64,000 nucleotides of DNA from Amycolatopsis bartoniae. GTDB lineage: Bacteria; Actinomycetota; Actinomycetes; Mycobacteriales; Pseudonocardiaceae. The translations under genes and the position numbers were made by a program. Below, in pieces: positions 15,242-24,869 of this stretch. Positions within the stretch are counted from its first letter, which is position 1; every line of letters starts with the position of its first letter. The notes under the pieces are model-generated. The model had not been told where the DNA came from. It did no database searches and saw only the letters and a list, made by a program, of their open reading frames with translations. The stretch lies in assembly GCF_014191255.1 (NCBI RefSeq), contig NZ_JACHWH010000001.1, forward strand, positions 248,001 through 312,000, read 5' to 3'.

Positions 15242-17242
15242 TCACGGGAAGCCGGGCAGGCCCGTCTTCGAGGTCGGGGCGCTCGGGCTCGTGCTGTTGT
15301 TGCCTCCGCCGCCGTTGCCGTTCGTTTCGCCGATGAACAGCGTGATCGACTGGTTCTTCGCGATCTGCACGCCCGCGCTCGGCGACGTGCGCGTCACCAG
15401 GCCCTCCTGGTCCGAGTCGTTCACGCGGTCCGCCTGGTAGTTCAGCTGACCGTCCCAGCCCGCCTGCTGCAGCTTCGCCTGCGCCTGGTCCTGCGTGAGA
15501 CCCGTCAGGTCCGGCATGGTGATCTGCGCCTGCGAACCGTCCGACACGAACAGCGTCACCGTGCTGCCCTCGGGCTGCAGGCCCGCGTTCGGCTTCTGGT
15601 TCAGCACCTTGCCCTCGGGCTCGGCCGACGCCTGCGACTGCTTCGACACCTTGAACCCGGCCGCCGTGAGCGCCGACTGCGCATCCTCGAACTGCTTACC
15701 CGTCTCGTCGGGGACCTGGACCATGTTCTTGGTCTTGCCGACGGTCACCGTCACCGTCGTGCCCTCGTCCACCGTCGAGTTCGCCGCGATGCTCTGCCTC
15801 ACGACCTTGCCGTACTGGTTCGGGTCACTGACGTCGACCTGCGGCGCGTTCGGGTCGAGATACAACCCCACCGCCTGCAGCGCGGCCGCCGCCTCGTCCT
15901 CGCTCTTGCCGGTCAGGTTCGGCACCTGCACCTTCTTCGGTGCCGCACCGACGCTGACCTTGATCTCCGTCGTCGTGGTCACCGTCTGACCCGCCGCCGG
16001 GTCCGTCGACAGCACCTTGCCCACGTCGTCCGGGCCGCACGCCGGCTGCTGGTTCTGCAGCATCTTGCACGACACCTGCACCGGCGTGATCTTGGTGAAG
16101 CCCTTCGCCCGCAGCATGTCCTCCGCGGCCGCCTGCTGCTGCCCGCGTACGTCCGGCACCGCCGCCGTCGCGGCCTTCGTGTCGAACGCGCCCGACAGCC
16201 ACACGAAGAACATGACCAGCGCCAGCCCGAGCACGGTGAAGAGCACCGCTGTCCACGTGCGCCGTCGCCGGCGCCGCGCCGGGTCGTCCTCGGCGTAACC
16301 CTCGCCGTACTCCTCGTACTCCGCCGCGTGCCCGGGCGGGCCACCGCCGTTGAGCACCTGCGTGCGCTCGTCCGCGGTCATCACCATCGGCGCCGACGGG
16401 CGCTGCCCGGACAGCACGCGCACCATGTCCGACCGCATCTCCGCCGCCGACTGGTACCGGTTCGCCGGGCCCTTCGCCAGCGCCTTCAGCACGATCGCGT
16501 CCAGCTCGGCCGACACCGCCGGGTTCACCGTCGACGGGGCCTTCGGGTCCTCCCGCACGTGCTGGTAGGCCACCGCGACCGGCGAGTCCCCGGTGAACGG
16601 CGGCTCGCCGGTGACCAGCTCGTACAACACGCAGCCGGCCGCGTACACATCGGAACGCGCGTCGACGCCCTCGCCCCGCGCCTGCTCCGGCGAGAGGTAC
16701 TGGGCGGTGCCGATCACCGCGGCGGTCTGCGTCATCGCGGCCTGGCCGTCGTGCATGGCCCGCGCGATACCGAAGTCCATCACCTTGACCGCGCCGTGGT
16801 CGGTGATCATCACGTTCGCCGGCTTCACGTCCCGGTGCACGATGCCGTGCCGGTGCGAGAAGTCGAGCGCGGCGCAGACGTCGGCCATGACCTCCATGGC
16901 CCGCTTCTGCGACATCGGACCCTCGGTCTTGACGATGTCGCGCAGCGTCCGGCCCTTGACGTACTCCATCACGATGTAGGGCAGCGGGCCGAACTCGGTC
17001 TGCGTCTCGCCCGTGTCGTAGACGGCGACGATCGCCGGGTGGTTCAGCGCAGCGGCGTTCTGCGCCTCCCGGCGGAACCGCTCCTGGAACTGCGGGTCCC
17101 TGGCCAGGTCAGCACGGAGGATCTTCACCGCGACCTCGCGCCCGAGGCGGATGTCGGTGCCGTGGTGCACCTCGGACATGCCGCCGTAGCCGAGCGTGTC
17201 GCCCAGTTCGTAGCGGTTGGAGAGCAGTCGGGGTGCACTCAT
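15242..17242 (-). CDS. pknB: Ser/Thr protein kinase with four PASTA domains
   Basis: The product has 666 aa from ATG 17242 (MSAPRLLSNRYELG); the in-frame ATG 17260 would add six residues. The kinase domain has a GYGGMSEVHHG P-loop, Lys40 in EVAVKIL, HRDVKPANVMI near 136-146, DFG in VMDFGIARA, and activation-loop threonines in MTQTAAVIGTAQ as in M. tuberculosis PknB. A basic linker and transmembrane helix (near 330-352) precede four PASTA repeats that bind muropeptides or lipid II outside the cell. It phosphorylates cell-wall and division proteins; PstP opposes it. Confidence 0.97.
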   Translation of the reverse strand: MSAPRLLSNRYELGDTLGYGGMSEVHHGTDIRLGREVAVKILRADLARDPQFQERFRREAQNAAALNHPAIVAVYDTGETQTEFGPLPYIVMEYVKGRTLRDIVKTEGPMSQKRAMEVMADVCAALDFSHRHGIVHRDVKPANVMITDHGAVKVMDFGIARAMHDGQAAMTQTAAVIGTAQYLSPEQARGEGVDARSDVYAAGCVLYELVTGEPPFTGDSPVAVAYQHVREDPKAPSTVNPAVSAELDAIVLKALAKGPANRYQSAAEMRSDMVRVLSGQRPSAPMVMTADERTQVLNGGGPPGHAAEYEEYGEGYAEDDPARRRRRRTWTAVLFTVLGLALVMFFVWLSGAFDTKAATAAVPDVRGQQQAAAEDMLRAKGFTKITPVQVSCKMLQNQQPACGPDDVGKVLSTDPAAGQTVTTTTEIKVSVGAAPKKVQVPNLTGKSEDEAAAALQAVGLYLDPNAPQVDVSDPNQYGKVVRQSIAANSTVDEGTTVTVTVGKTKNMVQVPDETGKQFEDAQSALTAAGFKVSKQSQASAEPEGKVLNQKPNAGLQPEGSTVTLFVSDGSQAQITMPDLTGLTQDQAQAKLQQAGWDGQLNYQADRVNDSDQEGLVTRTSPSAGVQIAKNQSITLFIGETNGNGGGGNNSTSPSAPTSKTGLPGFP

Positions 17243-17279
17243 CGGAAAAAGCCTGTCCATTCCGTCCAAGGTGTACTCA

Positions 17280-18455
17280 TCATGCCCCGTAGGTCGTCGG
17301 TTCGGTGGGAGGCGTCGGCTTGTGGCCCGGCACCAGATCGCTCGTGCCCACCCGCCCGGGTGCCCCCGGCTGTTCGTGCGAGCCCAGCAACCGGGGCAGG
17401 ACCAGCACCGCGGCCACGACCAGCCCTACGACCACCACTGCGAGCACGACCCACAACGCCGTGAGGTTGCGCCTTCGCGGGGGGACCGGCATCGGCAGGA
17501 CACCGCTCGGGTGTCCCATCGGCGGCGGCGTCACCGGCTGCAGCACCGGGTGCGACACCGGCCCCACCGGAACCATTGGGTTGGGCGGTGCATAAGTCTG
17601 CACCAGTCCCGACGGCGCGGGCAGCGGGCGCCCCGCCCGGACCGCGGCGACGGCGGCCGCGAACTCGCCGCCCGTCCGGTAGCGCTGCCGCGGGTCCTTC
17701 ACCAGCGTCGCCTCGACCACGGCCCGCGCGCCCGGTGGCACGTCCGGCGGCAGTGGCGGAGGCAGGTCGCGGATGTGCATCATCGCGACGGTCACCGAGT
17801 GGTCCGACAGGAACGGCCGGTGCCCGCTGAGGCACTCGTACCCGCACACGGCGAGCGAGTAGACGTCGCTGGCGGGCTCCGCGTCCTGGCCGAGCGCCTG
17901 CTCCGGGGCGATGTAGTGGGCGGTGCCCATGACCATCCCGGACCGGGTCACCGGCGCCGCGTGCGCCGCCTTCGCGATGCCGAAGTCGGTGATCTTGACC
18001 TTGTTGGCGGGCGTGACGAGGATGTTGCCGGGCTTGATGTCGCGGTGCACCAGCCCGCGCTCGTGCGCGGCCTGCAGCGCGTTGCCCGCCTGTTCGAGGA
18101 TGTCGAGCACGCGGTCGGCGGCGAGCCTGCCCTCACGCGCGAGGATGCCGGCCAGCGGCTCGCCCTCGACGAGCTCCATGACCAGGTACGCGATCGACTG
18201 GTCGTCCGCGGCGGATTCACCGTAGTCGTGCACGGCCGCGATGCCAGGGTGGTTCAGCGAGGCCGTGGTGCGGGCCTCGGTGCGGAACCGGTGCAGGAAC
18301 TCGGCGTCCCCGGACAGCTCGGACTTGAGCACCTTGACGGCGACGGTGCGGTCCAGACGGGTGTCGCTGGCCTGCCAGACCTCGCCCATCCCCCCGACGG
18401 CGATCCGGCTGACCAAACGGTAGCGCTCCGCTACCAGCTGACCCGTGGACAGCAT
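17280..18455 (-). CDS. pknA: Ser/Thr protein kinase PknA
   Basis: The product has 391 aa. It has the P-loop GGMGEV, Lys41 in [25 protein letters not shown] in ITDFGIAKA, and an activation loop ending [10 protein letters not shown]. After a Pro-rich juxtamembrane region there is one helix ([23 protein letters not shown], written here only by position about 326-348) and a short extracellular tail without PASTA domains. It works with PknB in control of growth and cell shape. Confidence 0.96.
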   Translation of the reverse strand: MLSTGQLVAERYRLVSRIAVGGMGEVWQASDTRLDRTVAVKVLKSELSGDAEFLHRFRTEARTTASLNHPGIAAVHDYGESAADDQSIAYLVMELVEGEPLAGILAREGRLAADRVLDILEQAGNALQAAHERGLVHRDIKPGNILVTPANKVKITDFGIAKAAHAAPVTRSGMVMGTAHYIAPEQALGQDAEPASDVYSLAVCGYECLSGHRPFLSDHSVTVAMMHIRDLPPPLPPDVPPGARAVVEATLVKDPRQRYRTGGEFAAAVAAVRAGRPLPAPSGLVQTYAPPNPMVPVGPVSHPVLQPVTPPPMGHPSGVLPMPVPPRRRNLTALWVVLAVVVVGLVVAAVLVLPRLLGSHEQPGAPGRVGTSDLVPGHKPTPPTEPTTYGA

Positions 18456-18458
18456 CCG

Positions 18459-19928
18459 CTACCCACCTCCGAGCTGGGCGTTGATCGCGGCCCGGCCGAT
18501 CTCCGCGGCGACGGTGCCACCGGTGGCCTCCAGGCCCCGGTTGCCACCCGACTCCACGATGACCGCGACCGCGATCTGCGGGTCGTCGGCGGGCGCGAAC
18601 GCGGTGTACCAGGCGTGCGGCGGGGTGTTCTTCGGGTCGTTGCCGTGCTCGGCGGTACCCGTCTTGGAGGCGATCCTGATGTTCGCCTTCTTGCCGGCGC
18701 CCTTGGTGTTGTCCTCCGACGCCTCCATCATCTGCTTGAGCAGCTCGGCGTTGGCCGAGGACAGCGCGGCGGTGCCGGTCAGCTCCTCCGGCGTGAAGCC
18801 TTCGAGGTCGGACAGGTCGGGCGCGAGCAGCTTCTTCACCAGCTGCGGCTTCATCGCCATGCCGCCGTTGGCGACGGTGGCGGCGAGCAGGCAGTCCTGC
18901 AGCGGGGTCAGCCGGACGTCACGCTGGCCGATGCCGCTCTGGTACAGCGCGGCGGTGGAGTCGAGCGCGCCGAGGCTGGACGCGGCGACCTTCGTCGGGA
19001 TCGTCAGGTCGGGGTCGCCGATGCCGAAGTTGGCCGCCGTCTGGCGGAGCTTGTCCGCGCCGAGGTCCCCGGCGAACGTCGCGAACGGGACGTTGCACGA
19101 GTGCGCGAGGGCGTCCTTGAACGTGTTGCCGACGCACGGCGCGCCGCCGTAGTTCTCCAGCGTGGTGTTGGTGCCGGGCAGCTTGACGTTCGGCGCGTTG
19201 CTCACCGGCGTGTCCGGGGTGGCGCCGTTCTCCAGTTCCGCCGCGGCGACGACCAGCTTGAACGTCGAACCCGGCGGGTAGGTCTCCGCGATCGCCCTGT
19301 TCACCATCGGGTCCCTGTCGTCCTCGGTGAACTGCTTCCACGCCTGCTGCTGCGCGTTGCCGTCGTGCGAGGCCAGCGCGTTCGGGTCGTACGACGGGGT
19401 GGAGACCATGGCGAGGATCTCGCCGGTCTTCGGGTTCATCGCGACGACCGCGCCGGTGTAGCCCTTGGCCGTCATGGCGTCGTAGGCCGCCTTCTGGACC
19501 GCCGGGTTGATGGTCAGCTGCACGTTGCCGCCACGCGGGTCGCGGCCGGTGACCATGTCCGACAGGCGGCGCACGAACAGCCGCGGGTCCGAGCCGGTGA
19601 GGATGTCGTCCTCGCTGCGCTCCAGGCCCGCCGAGCCGTAGCGCACCGAGTAGTAGCCGGTCACGGGCGCGTACAGCGGGCCGTCGACGTAGTGCCGCTG
19701 GAACTTCAGCTTGTCGTCCGTCGACACGACGTCCGCGATGACCTGCCCGTTGTACTGCGACACGAAGCTGCCGCGCTGGCGCGCGTACTCGTCGAGCAGC
19801 ACGCGCTGGTTGCGCGAGTCGGTGCGGTAGTCGTCGGCCTTCACCACCTGGATGTAGGTGATGTTGATCAGCAGCAGCACCACCATGACCAGCATGGCGA
19901 TGCCGACGCGGCGCATGGGCTTGTTCAC
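18459..19928 (-). CDS. pbpA: class B penicillin-binding protein PbpA
   Basis: The product has 489 aa from GTG 19928, which overlaps the rodA stop. An N-terminal anchor helix is followed by a dimerisation/pedestal region and a transpeptidase domain with SxxK as STFK (after YPPG, about residue 222), SCN near 281, and KTG as SKTGTAE near 420. It cross-links peptidoglycan and pairs with the adjacent SEDS polymerase. Confidence 0.96.
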   Translation of the reverse strand: MNKPMRRVGIAMLVMVVLLLINITYIQVVKADDYRTDSRNQRVLLDEYARQRGSFVSQYNGQVIADVVSTDDKLKFQRHYVDGPLYAPVTGYYSVRYGSAGLERSEDDILTGSDPRLFVRRLSDMVTGRDPRGGNVQLTINPAVQKAAYDAMTAKGYTGAVVAMNPKTGEILAMVSTPSYDPNALASHDGNAQQQAWKQFTEDDRDPMVNRAIAETYPPGSTFKLVVAAAELENGATPDTPVSNAPNVKLPGTNTTLENYGGAPCVGNTFKDALAHSCNVPFATFAGDLGADKLRQTAANFGIGDPDLTIPTKVAASSLGALDSTAALYQSGIGQRDVRLTPLQDCLLAATVANGGMAMKPQLVKKLLAPDLSDLEGFTPEELTGTAALSSANAELLKQMMEASEDNTKGAGKKANIRIASKTGTAEHGNDPKNTPPHAWYTAFAPADDPQIAVAVIVESGGNRGLEATGGTVAAEIGRAAINAQLGGG

Positions 19929-21418
19929 CGGGCACCCCCTGCTTCGGGCCCCGCGGCGGGCGGCCGGTTCACCAGCACCGTGCCGGCCTCCGCGATCGGC
20001 GTCTGCTGCTGCGGCGCCTTCGGCCGCGGCTTCGCGGCGGGCCGCCGCGCGGCGTCGGAGATGCGCAGCAGCAGCGCCACCAGCATGTAGTTCGCCAGCA
20101 GCGACGAACCACCGTAGGACAGGAACGGCGTGGTGATACCGGTCATCGGGATCAGCTTGGTGACCCCGCCGACGATCACGAACACCTGCATCACGATCGA
20201 GAACGACAGGCCGCAGCCGAGCAGTTTGCCGAACGTGTCGCGGACCGCCAGCGCGCTGCGCATCCCGCGCGTGGCGAGGATCAGGTACACCATCAGGATC
20301 GCGGCGAGCCCGACGAAACCGAGCTCCTCGCCGAGCCCGGCGGTGATGAAGTCGGTGTTGGCCTCCGGCACGATGTCCGGCCGCCCGGCGCCGAGGCCGG
20401 TGCCGCCGACGCCACCGGTGCCGAGGCCGAACAGGCCCTGCGCGATCTGGTAGCCGCCGCCCGGGTCCGAGTAGGTGGCCAGCGGGTCGATCCAGTTCGC
20501 CACGCGCTGCTCGACGTGCGTGAACAGCTTGTACGCGATCACACAGCCGACCACGAAGAAGCCGAGCCCGGTGACCACCCAGATCGCGCGCTCGGTGGCG
20601 ATGTAGATCAGCACCAGCACGATCGCGAAGAACAGCAGCGACGTGCCCAGGTCCTTCTCGAACACCAGGACCAGCAGGCAGGCGGCGGCGGCGATGAGCA
20701 GCGGGCCCAGGTCGCGGGCGCGCGGCAGCTCGACGCCGAAGACCTTCTTGCCCGCGATCATGAACAGGTCGCGCTTCGCCACCAGGAACGTGGCGAAGAA
20801 GATCATCAGCAGGATCTTCGCGAACTCACCCGGCTGGATGGAGAAGCCCGGCAGCTTGATCCAGACCTTCGCGCCGTTCACCTCGGACAGCGAGCTGGGC
20901 AGGATCGCCGGAAGCGCCAGCGCGGCGATGCCGATCAGGCCGCACGTGTAGCCGTAGCGGGTCAGCGTCCGGTGGTCCTTGACCCAGATCAGCACCGCGA
21001 GGAACAGCACCAGCGAAAGCGCCGTGAACAGCACCTGCTTGGGCGCGGCCGAGCTGTAGTCGTCACCGCTCTGCGTCGCCCGTTCCGTCAGCGCCAGGTC
21101 GATCCGGTAGATCATGACCAGGCCGATGCCGTTGAGCAGCGCGACGCTGGGCAGGATCAGCGGGTCCGCGTACGGCGCCCAGCGGCGCACCGCGAGGTGC
21201 GCGACGCCGAACAGGCCCAGGTAGGCCAGCCCGTACCAGACGATGGAGAAGGACAGCTCCTGCTCCTGGTTGGCCTGGACCAGTACGAACGCGCAGGTGA
21301 CGATCAACGCGGCGAAGCCGAGCATGGCCAGCTCGGTACCCCGCCGTGTCGGCAGCTCCCGCTGCGGATTGCTCTGGTGGATCGCGGCGGCGGCGTCGGG
21401 CGGCGCTGGCTGGCTCAT
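19925..21418 (-). CDS. rodA: SEDS-family peptidoglycan polymerase RodA
   Basis: The product has 497 aa from ATG 21418, overlapping the pstP stop. It has about twelve transmembrane helices. SEDS hallmarks include LPGFSIQPGEFAKI, EKDLGTSLLFF, EANTDFITAGLGEELGF (with the catalytic-region Asp/Glu) and PMTGITTPFLSYGGSS. It polymerises glycan strands from lipid II and works with the class B PBP whose gene overlaps downstream. Confidence 0.95.
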   Translation of the reverse strand: MSQPAPPDAAAAIHQSNPQRELPTRRGTELAMLGFAALIVTCAFVLVQANQEQELSFSIVWYGLAYLGLFGVAHLAVRRWAPYADPLILPSVALLNGIGLVMIYRIDLALTERATQSGDDYSSAAPKQVLFTALSLVLFLAVLIWVKDHRTLTRYGYTCGLIGIAALALPAILPSSLSEVNGAKVWIKLPGFSIQPGEFAKILLMIFFATFLVAKRDLFMIAGKKVFGVELPRARDLGPLLIAAAACLLVLVFEKDLGTSLLFFAIVLVLIYIATERAIWVVTGLGFFVVGCVIAYKLFTHVEQRVANWIDPLATYSDPGGGYQIAQGLFGLGTGGVGGTGLGAGRPDIVPEANTDFITAGLGEELGFVGLAAILMVYLILATRGMRSALAVRDTFGKLLGCGLSFSIVMQVFVIVGGVTKLIPMTGITTPFLSYGGSSLLANYMLVALLLRISDAARRPAAKPRPKAPQQQTPIAEAGTVLVNRPPAAGPEAGGAR

Positions 21419-22749
21419 CAGCCACCGCCAGCCGGCGTGCTGGTCTGGCAGTCCTGCTGCCCGGTCGTGGAGGGGGTCGGCGACGCGGACGTGGACGTGC
21501 CCTGCGGAGCCGGGGTCTGCGTGCTGCAGTCGCGCAGCGTCTTGTAGCGCAGGAAGTTGTTGATGTAGTCGCGCGCGGCCTGCAGGGTGTCCTTCTTGAC
21601 GCCGTTGCGCACCGCGTTCTGCGCGTCCTGCTGCAGCTGCGGCACGGTCAGCACGTCGCACAGCGAGCTGCCCGGCGGGCACGAGCCCTCCGCCTCCTGG
21701 TGCAGCTGGATGCCCAGGATGCTGCCCGGCACGCCGCGGAACACGGCGACCTCACCGTTGGCACCCTCGCCCACGTAGTACTGGCTGAGCACGAAGTAAC
21801 GCGTGGCGATGCCGCCCGCGGCCAGCAGGACCAGCACGAGCAGGATGCCGACGAACCAGCGCCAGCGCTTGCGGCGCTTGGCTTTCGGGTCCGGCGGCGG
21901 CTCGGTCAGCTGCGGCGGCGGAGGCGGCGGCGCGGTGAGCGCGCGGGCGCGGGCCGCGGGGGAGTCGCCCTGGTGGTACTCGTCGCTGCCGTCGCCGGCG
22001 GCGCCGCCCACGATGGGCGCGTCCTCGCCGAAGTCGACGTCCACGACGTCGGCGACGATCACCGTCACGTTGTCGGTGCCGCCGCCCTTGAGCGCGAGCT
22101 CGATCATCCGGTCGGCGCAGTCCTGCGGGTCCGGGATCTGGATCGCCTCGGCGAGCGTCTCGTCGCTGACCATGCCCGACAGCCCGTCGGAGCACAGCAG
22201 GTAGCGGTCGCCGGCGCGCGCCTCCCGCACCGTCAGGCTCGGCTCGACCTCGTGCCCGGTGAGCGCTTTCAGCAACAGCGAGCGCTGCGGGTGGGTAGCG
22301 GCCTGGTCGGCGGTGATGCGGCCCTGTTCGAGCAGCTCGTTGACGAAGCTGTCGTCACGGGTGATCTGGGCGAACTGCCCGTTGCGGAACAGGTAGGCCC
22401 GCGAGTCCCCGACGTGCACCATGCCCATGCGCGAGCCGGAGAACAGCATCGCGGTGAGGGTGGTGCCCATCCCGTCCAGATCGGGGTCGTTGGCCACCAG
22501 CTCGGAGATCGCCGCGTTCCCACCGGAAACGGCCTCTCTCAGCTGGGACAGCAGATCGTCGCCCGGCTCGTCGTCGTCGAGGGGGGCGAGGGAGGCGATG
22601 ACCACTTTGCTGGCGACCTCACCCGCGGCATGGCCACCCATGCCGTCGGCGAGTGCGAGCAGGCGCGGTCCCGCGTACACGGAGTCCTGGTTGCTCGAAC
22701 GCACCAGGCCACGGTCGCTGCGGGCCGCGTAGCGAAGAACGAGTGTCAT
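21418..22749 (-). CDS. pstP: membrane-anchored PP2C Ser/Thr phosphatase PstP
   Basis: The product has 443 aa. The PP2C domain (1-240) has DRGLVRSSNQDS, ALADGMGGHAAGE, GDSRAYLFRNG, CSDGLSGM and GGTDNVTVIV, with all metal-site aspartates. A Pro-rich linker leads to a transmembrane helix near 300-322 and an extracellular domain with cysteines and a Ser/Thr-rich tail. It dephosphorylates PknA, PknB and their substrates. It overlaps fhaB and rodA by 4 and 1 bases. Confidence 0.96.
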   Translation of the reverse strand: MTLVLRYAARSDRGLVRSSNQDSVYAGPRLLALADGMGGHAAGEVASKVVIASLAPLDDDEPGDDLLSQLREAVSGGNAAISELVANDPDLDGMGTTLTAMLFSGSRMGMVHVGDSRAYLFRNGQFAQITRDDSFVNELLEQGRITADQAATHPQRSLLLKALTGHEVEPSLTVREARAGDRYLLCSDGLSGMVSDETLAEAIQIPDPQDCADRMIELALKGGGTDNVTVIVADVVDVDFGEDAPIVGGAAGDGSDEYHQGDSPAARARALTAPPPPPPQLTEPPPDPKAKRRKRWRWFVGILLVLVLLAAGGIATRYFVLSQYYVGEGANGEVAVFRGVPGSILGIQLHQEAEGSCPPGSSLCDVLTVPQLQQDAQNAVRNGVKKDTLQAARDYINNFLRYKTLRDCSTQTPAPQGTSTSASPTPSTTGQQDCQTSTPAGGG

Positions 22750-23213
22750 GGGCGAAGCTCGATCACCGTCTTGCCGATCCGGATGGGGACACCGAGTGGA
22801 ACTCGGAGGGGTGCAGTGACCTTAGCCCGGTCGAGGTAAGTCCCGTTTGTGGATCCCAGATCTTCCACGTACCAGTCGTTACCGCGCAGCGAGATGCGCG
22901 CGTGCCGGGTCGACGCGTAGTCGTCGTCCAGCACGAGCGTCGAGTCGTCGGCCCGCCCGATCGTGATCGGTCTGCCGTCGAGTGCGATCCGGGTCCCGGC
23001 CAGCACACCGTGGGTCACGATGAGCTGGCGGGGGGACTTGCCCGACGCCTTGGGGCGTTGCTTGTCCTTGCCCCGCCGCAGGCCGGGAATCGCCACCTTC
23101 AGCCCGGAGGCCGCGTACAGATCGGACCGCACCACGCGCAGTGCGGCCAGCACGAACAGCCAGAGCAGGATCAGAAAGCCCACCCTGGTGAGTTGAACGA
23201 CCAGCTCTGGCAC
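22746..23213 (-). CDS. fhaB: FHA-domain protein FhaB (FipA)
   Basis: The product has 155 aa, the same as M. tuberculosis FhaB. GTG 23213 is chosen because the N-terminus then matches that protein residue for residue in spacing (LVVQLTRVGFLILLWLF). One transmembrane helix is followed by an FHA domain with ITIGRADDSTLVLDD, ASTRHARIS and DLGSTNGTYL, which binds phosphothreonine. It links kinase signalling to division (FtsZ/FtsQ in mycobacteria). Confidence 0.94.
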   Translation of the reverse strand: MPELVVQLTRVGFLILLWLFVLAALRVVRSDLYAASGLKVAIPGLRRGKDKQRPKASGKSPRQLIVTHGVLAGTRIALDGRPITIGRADDSTLVLDDDYASTRHARISLRGNDWYVEDLGSTNGTYLDRAKVTAPLRVPLGVPIRIGKTVIELRP

Positions 23214-23356
23214 CTGTTGTGTCAGCTCCCGCCTCTGTGCTCCCGCCCGCGACACCGGTGCGCCACGGGGTCCCGCCGGAGGTAATTCTGCGGGACAGGG
23301 GATACCAGCTTCCCAGCGGCTCGGCCAACCGAAGCAGACAGGTACCGTCCCGGTGC
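23214..23356. other. fhaA-fhaB intergenic region with a weak inverted repeat
   Basis: Within these 143 bases GTCCCGC (23270-23276) and GCGGGAC (23290-23296) form a 7-bp inverted repeat around 13 bases that include GGAGG. It could attenuate read-through from fhaA into fhaB or do nothing. Confidence 0.3.
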
Positions 23357-24571
23357 TCAGCCCTGGGTGCGGAAGACCAGAGACGAGTGCCCGACCCGGA
23401 TCACGTCGCCGTCGGCCAGCTGCCACGTCTGCACCGGGGTGCCGTTGACCGTGGTGCCGTTGGTGGAGCCGATGTCGGCGAGCGTCGCGCTCTGGCCGTC
23501 CCAGGTGATCTCCAGGTGCCTGCGGGAGACGCCGGTGTCCGGCAGCCGGAAGTCCGCGTCCTGCCCGCGGCCGACGACGTTGCCGCCCTGCTTCAGCGAG
23601 TAGGTGCGGTTGGAGCCGTCGTCGAGCTGGAGGGTGGCCTGCAGCTGGCGGTTGGCGCCCGGCACCGCCGGCGGGGCGTAGCCCTGCTGCGCGTACGGGT
23701 CCGGCGCGGCCTGGGGGGCCTGCCCGTAGCCCTGGTCGTAGCCGGGCTGGCCGCCGTACCCGGGCTGGTCGTATCCGCCGCCCTGCGGCTGCCCGTAGCC
23801 CTGGTCGTACCCGGGCTGGCCGCCGTAGCCGGGCTGCCCGTAGCCCTGGTCGTAACCGCCCTGGGGCTGGCCGCCGTAGCCACCCTGGCCGTACCCGCCC
23901 TGCGGCTGCTGCTGGCCGTAGCCCTGGTCGTACCCGGGCTGCCCGGCGTAACCGCCCTGTTCGTACCCGGGCTGTCCCTGCTGCTGGCCGTAGCCCTGGT
24001 CGTAGCCCTGCTGGCCGCCGTAACCGCCCTGGTCGTACCCGGGCTGTCCCTGCTGTCCGTAGCCGTACTGGCCGCCGTGCTGGCCGTACGGGTCACCCTG
24101 GTCGTATTGGCCGTAGCCGGGGGGCTGGCTCATTGCTGGGTCTCCTGCGTTGCTGGGTCGAGCTGGCCGTCCTGGACCCGGGCCGCCACGCGCGCTGACG
24201 TCCGGGTCGACGGATGAACGGATCTTGAATTGTCCAGTGTGCAGCGCCTCGTTGCGCTCGAGCGAGACTACGACGTCACCATAGGTCTCCCAGCCGTGCT
24301 CGGCGAGATGCTGTCCGACAGCCTCCGCCAGCACTCCGGTGACGCGTCCTTCGTCGCCCGCCATGCGGTCGTGGTCCGCCGTGCCCAACGAGACCACGTA
24401 GTGGTTCGGGGCCAGCAGCCTACCGCCGGCGAGCTCACGGACGTTGTCCTCGCTCTCCCGCTCCAGGGCCTGCGCCACTTCCTGGGTGACGACATTGCCG
24501 CCGAACATGCGCGCGAAGGTGTTGCCCACCAGGCTTTCCAGGCGTCGATCAAACCGTTCAACGCGGCCCAC
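23357..24571 (-). CDS. fhaA: FhaA: DUF3662 domain, Tyr/Gly/Gln repeats, FHA domain
   Basis: The product has 404 aa from GTG 24571. Residues 1-125 are the DUF3662 domain ([19 protein letters not shown]). Residues about 147-305 are a low-complexity run of GYDQGYGQ-type repeats. The C-terminal FHA domain has [24 protein letters not shown] and [12 protein letters not shown]. FhaA binds phosphorylated MviN and controls lipid II supply. Met147 (MSQPPGYGQ) has AGGAG eight bases upstream, so a shorter product is possible. It is the first gene of the leftward operon. Confidence 0.95.
   Translation of the reverse strand: MGRVERFDRRLESLVGNTFARMFGGNVVTQEVAQALERESEDNVRELAGGRLLAPNHYVVSLGTADHDRMAGDEGRVTGVLAEAVGQHLAEHGWETYGDVVVSLERNEALHTGQFKIRSSVDPDVSARGGPGPGRPARPSNAGDPAMSQPPGYGQYDQGDPYGQHGGQYGYGQQGQPGYDQGGYGGQQGYDQGYGQQQGQPGYEQGGYAGQPGYDQGYGQQQPQGGYGQGGYGGQPQGGYDQGYGQPGYGGQPGYDQGYGQPQGGGYDQPGYGGQPGYDQGYGQAPQAAPDPYAQQGYAPPAVPGANRQLQATLQLDDGSNRTYSLKQGGNVVGRGQDADFRLPDTGVSRRHLEITWDGQSATLADIGSTNGTTVNGTPVQTWQLADGDVIRVGHSSLVFRTQG
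23665..24133 (-). repeat. Tyr-Gly-Gln repeat tract in fhaA
   Basis: About 470 bases of imperfect in-frame repeats encode units such as [15 protein letters not shown] and PGYGGQP. The DNA-level unit resembles cgtagccctggtcgta on the plus strand. Such tracts expand and contract by replication slippage. Confidence 0.9.
24133..24146 (-). promoter_or_regulatory. internal ribosome-binding site and ATG in fhaA
   Basis: On the minus strand, AGGAG (24146-24142) is followed by eight bases and an in-frame ATG (24133-24131), giving [13 protein letters not shown]. The spacing is ideal, better than that at the annotated GTG, where the AGGAGG lies 12 bases away. Confidence 0.5.
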
Positions 24572-24611
24572 CGGGACTCGCAGCCTCCTTCACCCATGTG
24601 CTTTCGCACCG

Positions 24612-24617
24612 ATCCTA
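24612..24617 (-). promoter_or_regulatory. possible -10 element of the fhaA operon
   Basis: TAGGAT on the minus strand lies about 40 bases before the fhaA GTG and fits the TANNNT pattern. A convincing -35 box is not visible. Confidence 0.3.
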
Positions 24618-24707
24618 TCGGCATCCGGGCCTCCCGACACGGCCCCCGCTGAAACCCCTCGAACCGGCCTGCTAGAGTTCTCTCGCTGCCGCAGTTGAAG
24701 GCACTCG

Positions 24708-24790
24708 GGGCGAGTGGCGGAATGGCAGACGCGCACGGTTCAGGTCCGTGTGTCCGAAAGGACGTGAGGGTTCAACTCCCTCCTCGCCCA
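24708..24790 (+). tRNA. tRNA-Leu (anticodon CAG)
   Basis: The gene is 83 nt long, with a long variable arm as expected of class II tRNA. The acceptor GGGCGAG pairs with CTCGCCC. The anticodon arm CACGG-TTCAGGT-CCGTG gives CAG. CCA is not encoded. It corresponds to leuT next to fhaA in mycobacteria. Confidence 0.96.
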
Positions 24791-24798
24791 CCCTGTTC

Positions 24799-24828
24799 AG
24801 GCCCGATCCGCTGGCGCGGATCGGGCCT
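24799..24828 (+). terminator. terminator after tRNA-Leu
   Basis: A perfect 13-bp stem (24799-24811 and 24816-24828) with a TGGC loop is followed by TTCCC, eight bases after the tRNA. Confidence 0.85.
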
Positions 24829-24849
24829 TTCCCGTTGTCCTCATCACAC

Positions 24850-24869
24850 CCGGGGGGGCGACCCCCCGG
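24850..24869. terminator. second GC hairpin downstream of tRNA-Leu
   Basis: CCGGGGGG (24850-24857) pairs with CCCCCCGG (24862-24869) across a 4-nt loop. It could back up the first terminator. The remaining bases up to 25026 show no gene. Confidence 0.5.

Noticed and set aside
16328-20090. Long open frames on the plus strand opposite pknB, pknA and pbpA
   Set aside because: They are rich in Arg, His and Gly, carry no motif, and mirror the codon pattern of the real minus-strand genes, as expected in high-GC DNA.
20516-22839. Plus-strand frames opposite rodA and pstP
   Set aside because: Arg/Gln-rich composition without motif; antisense to clear genes.
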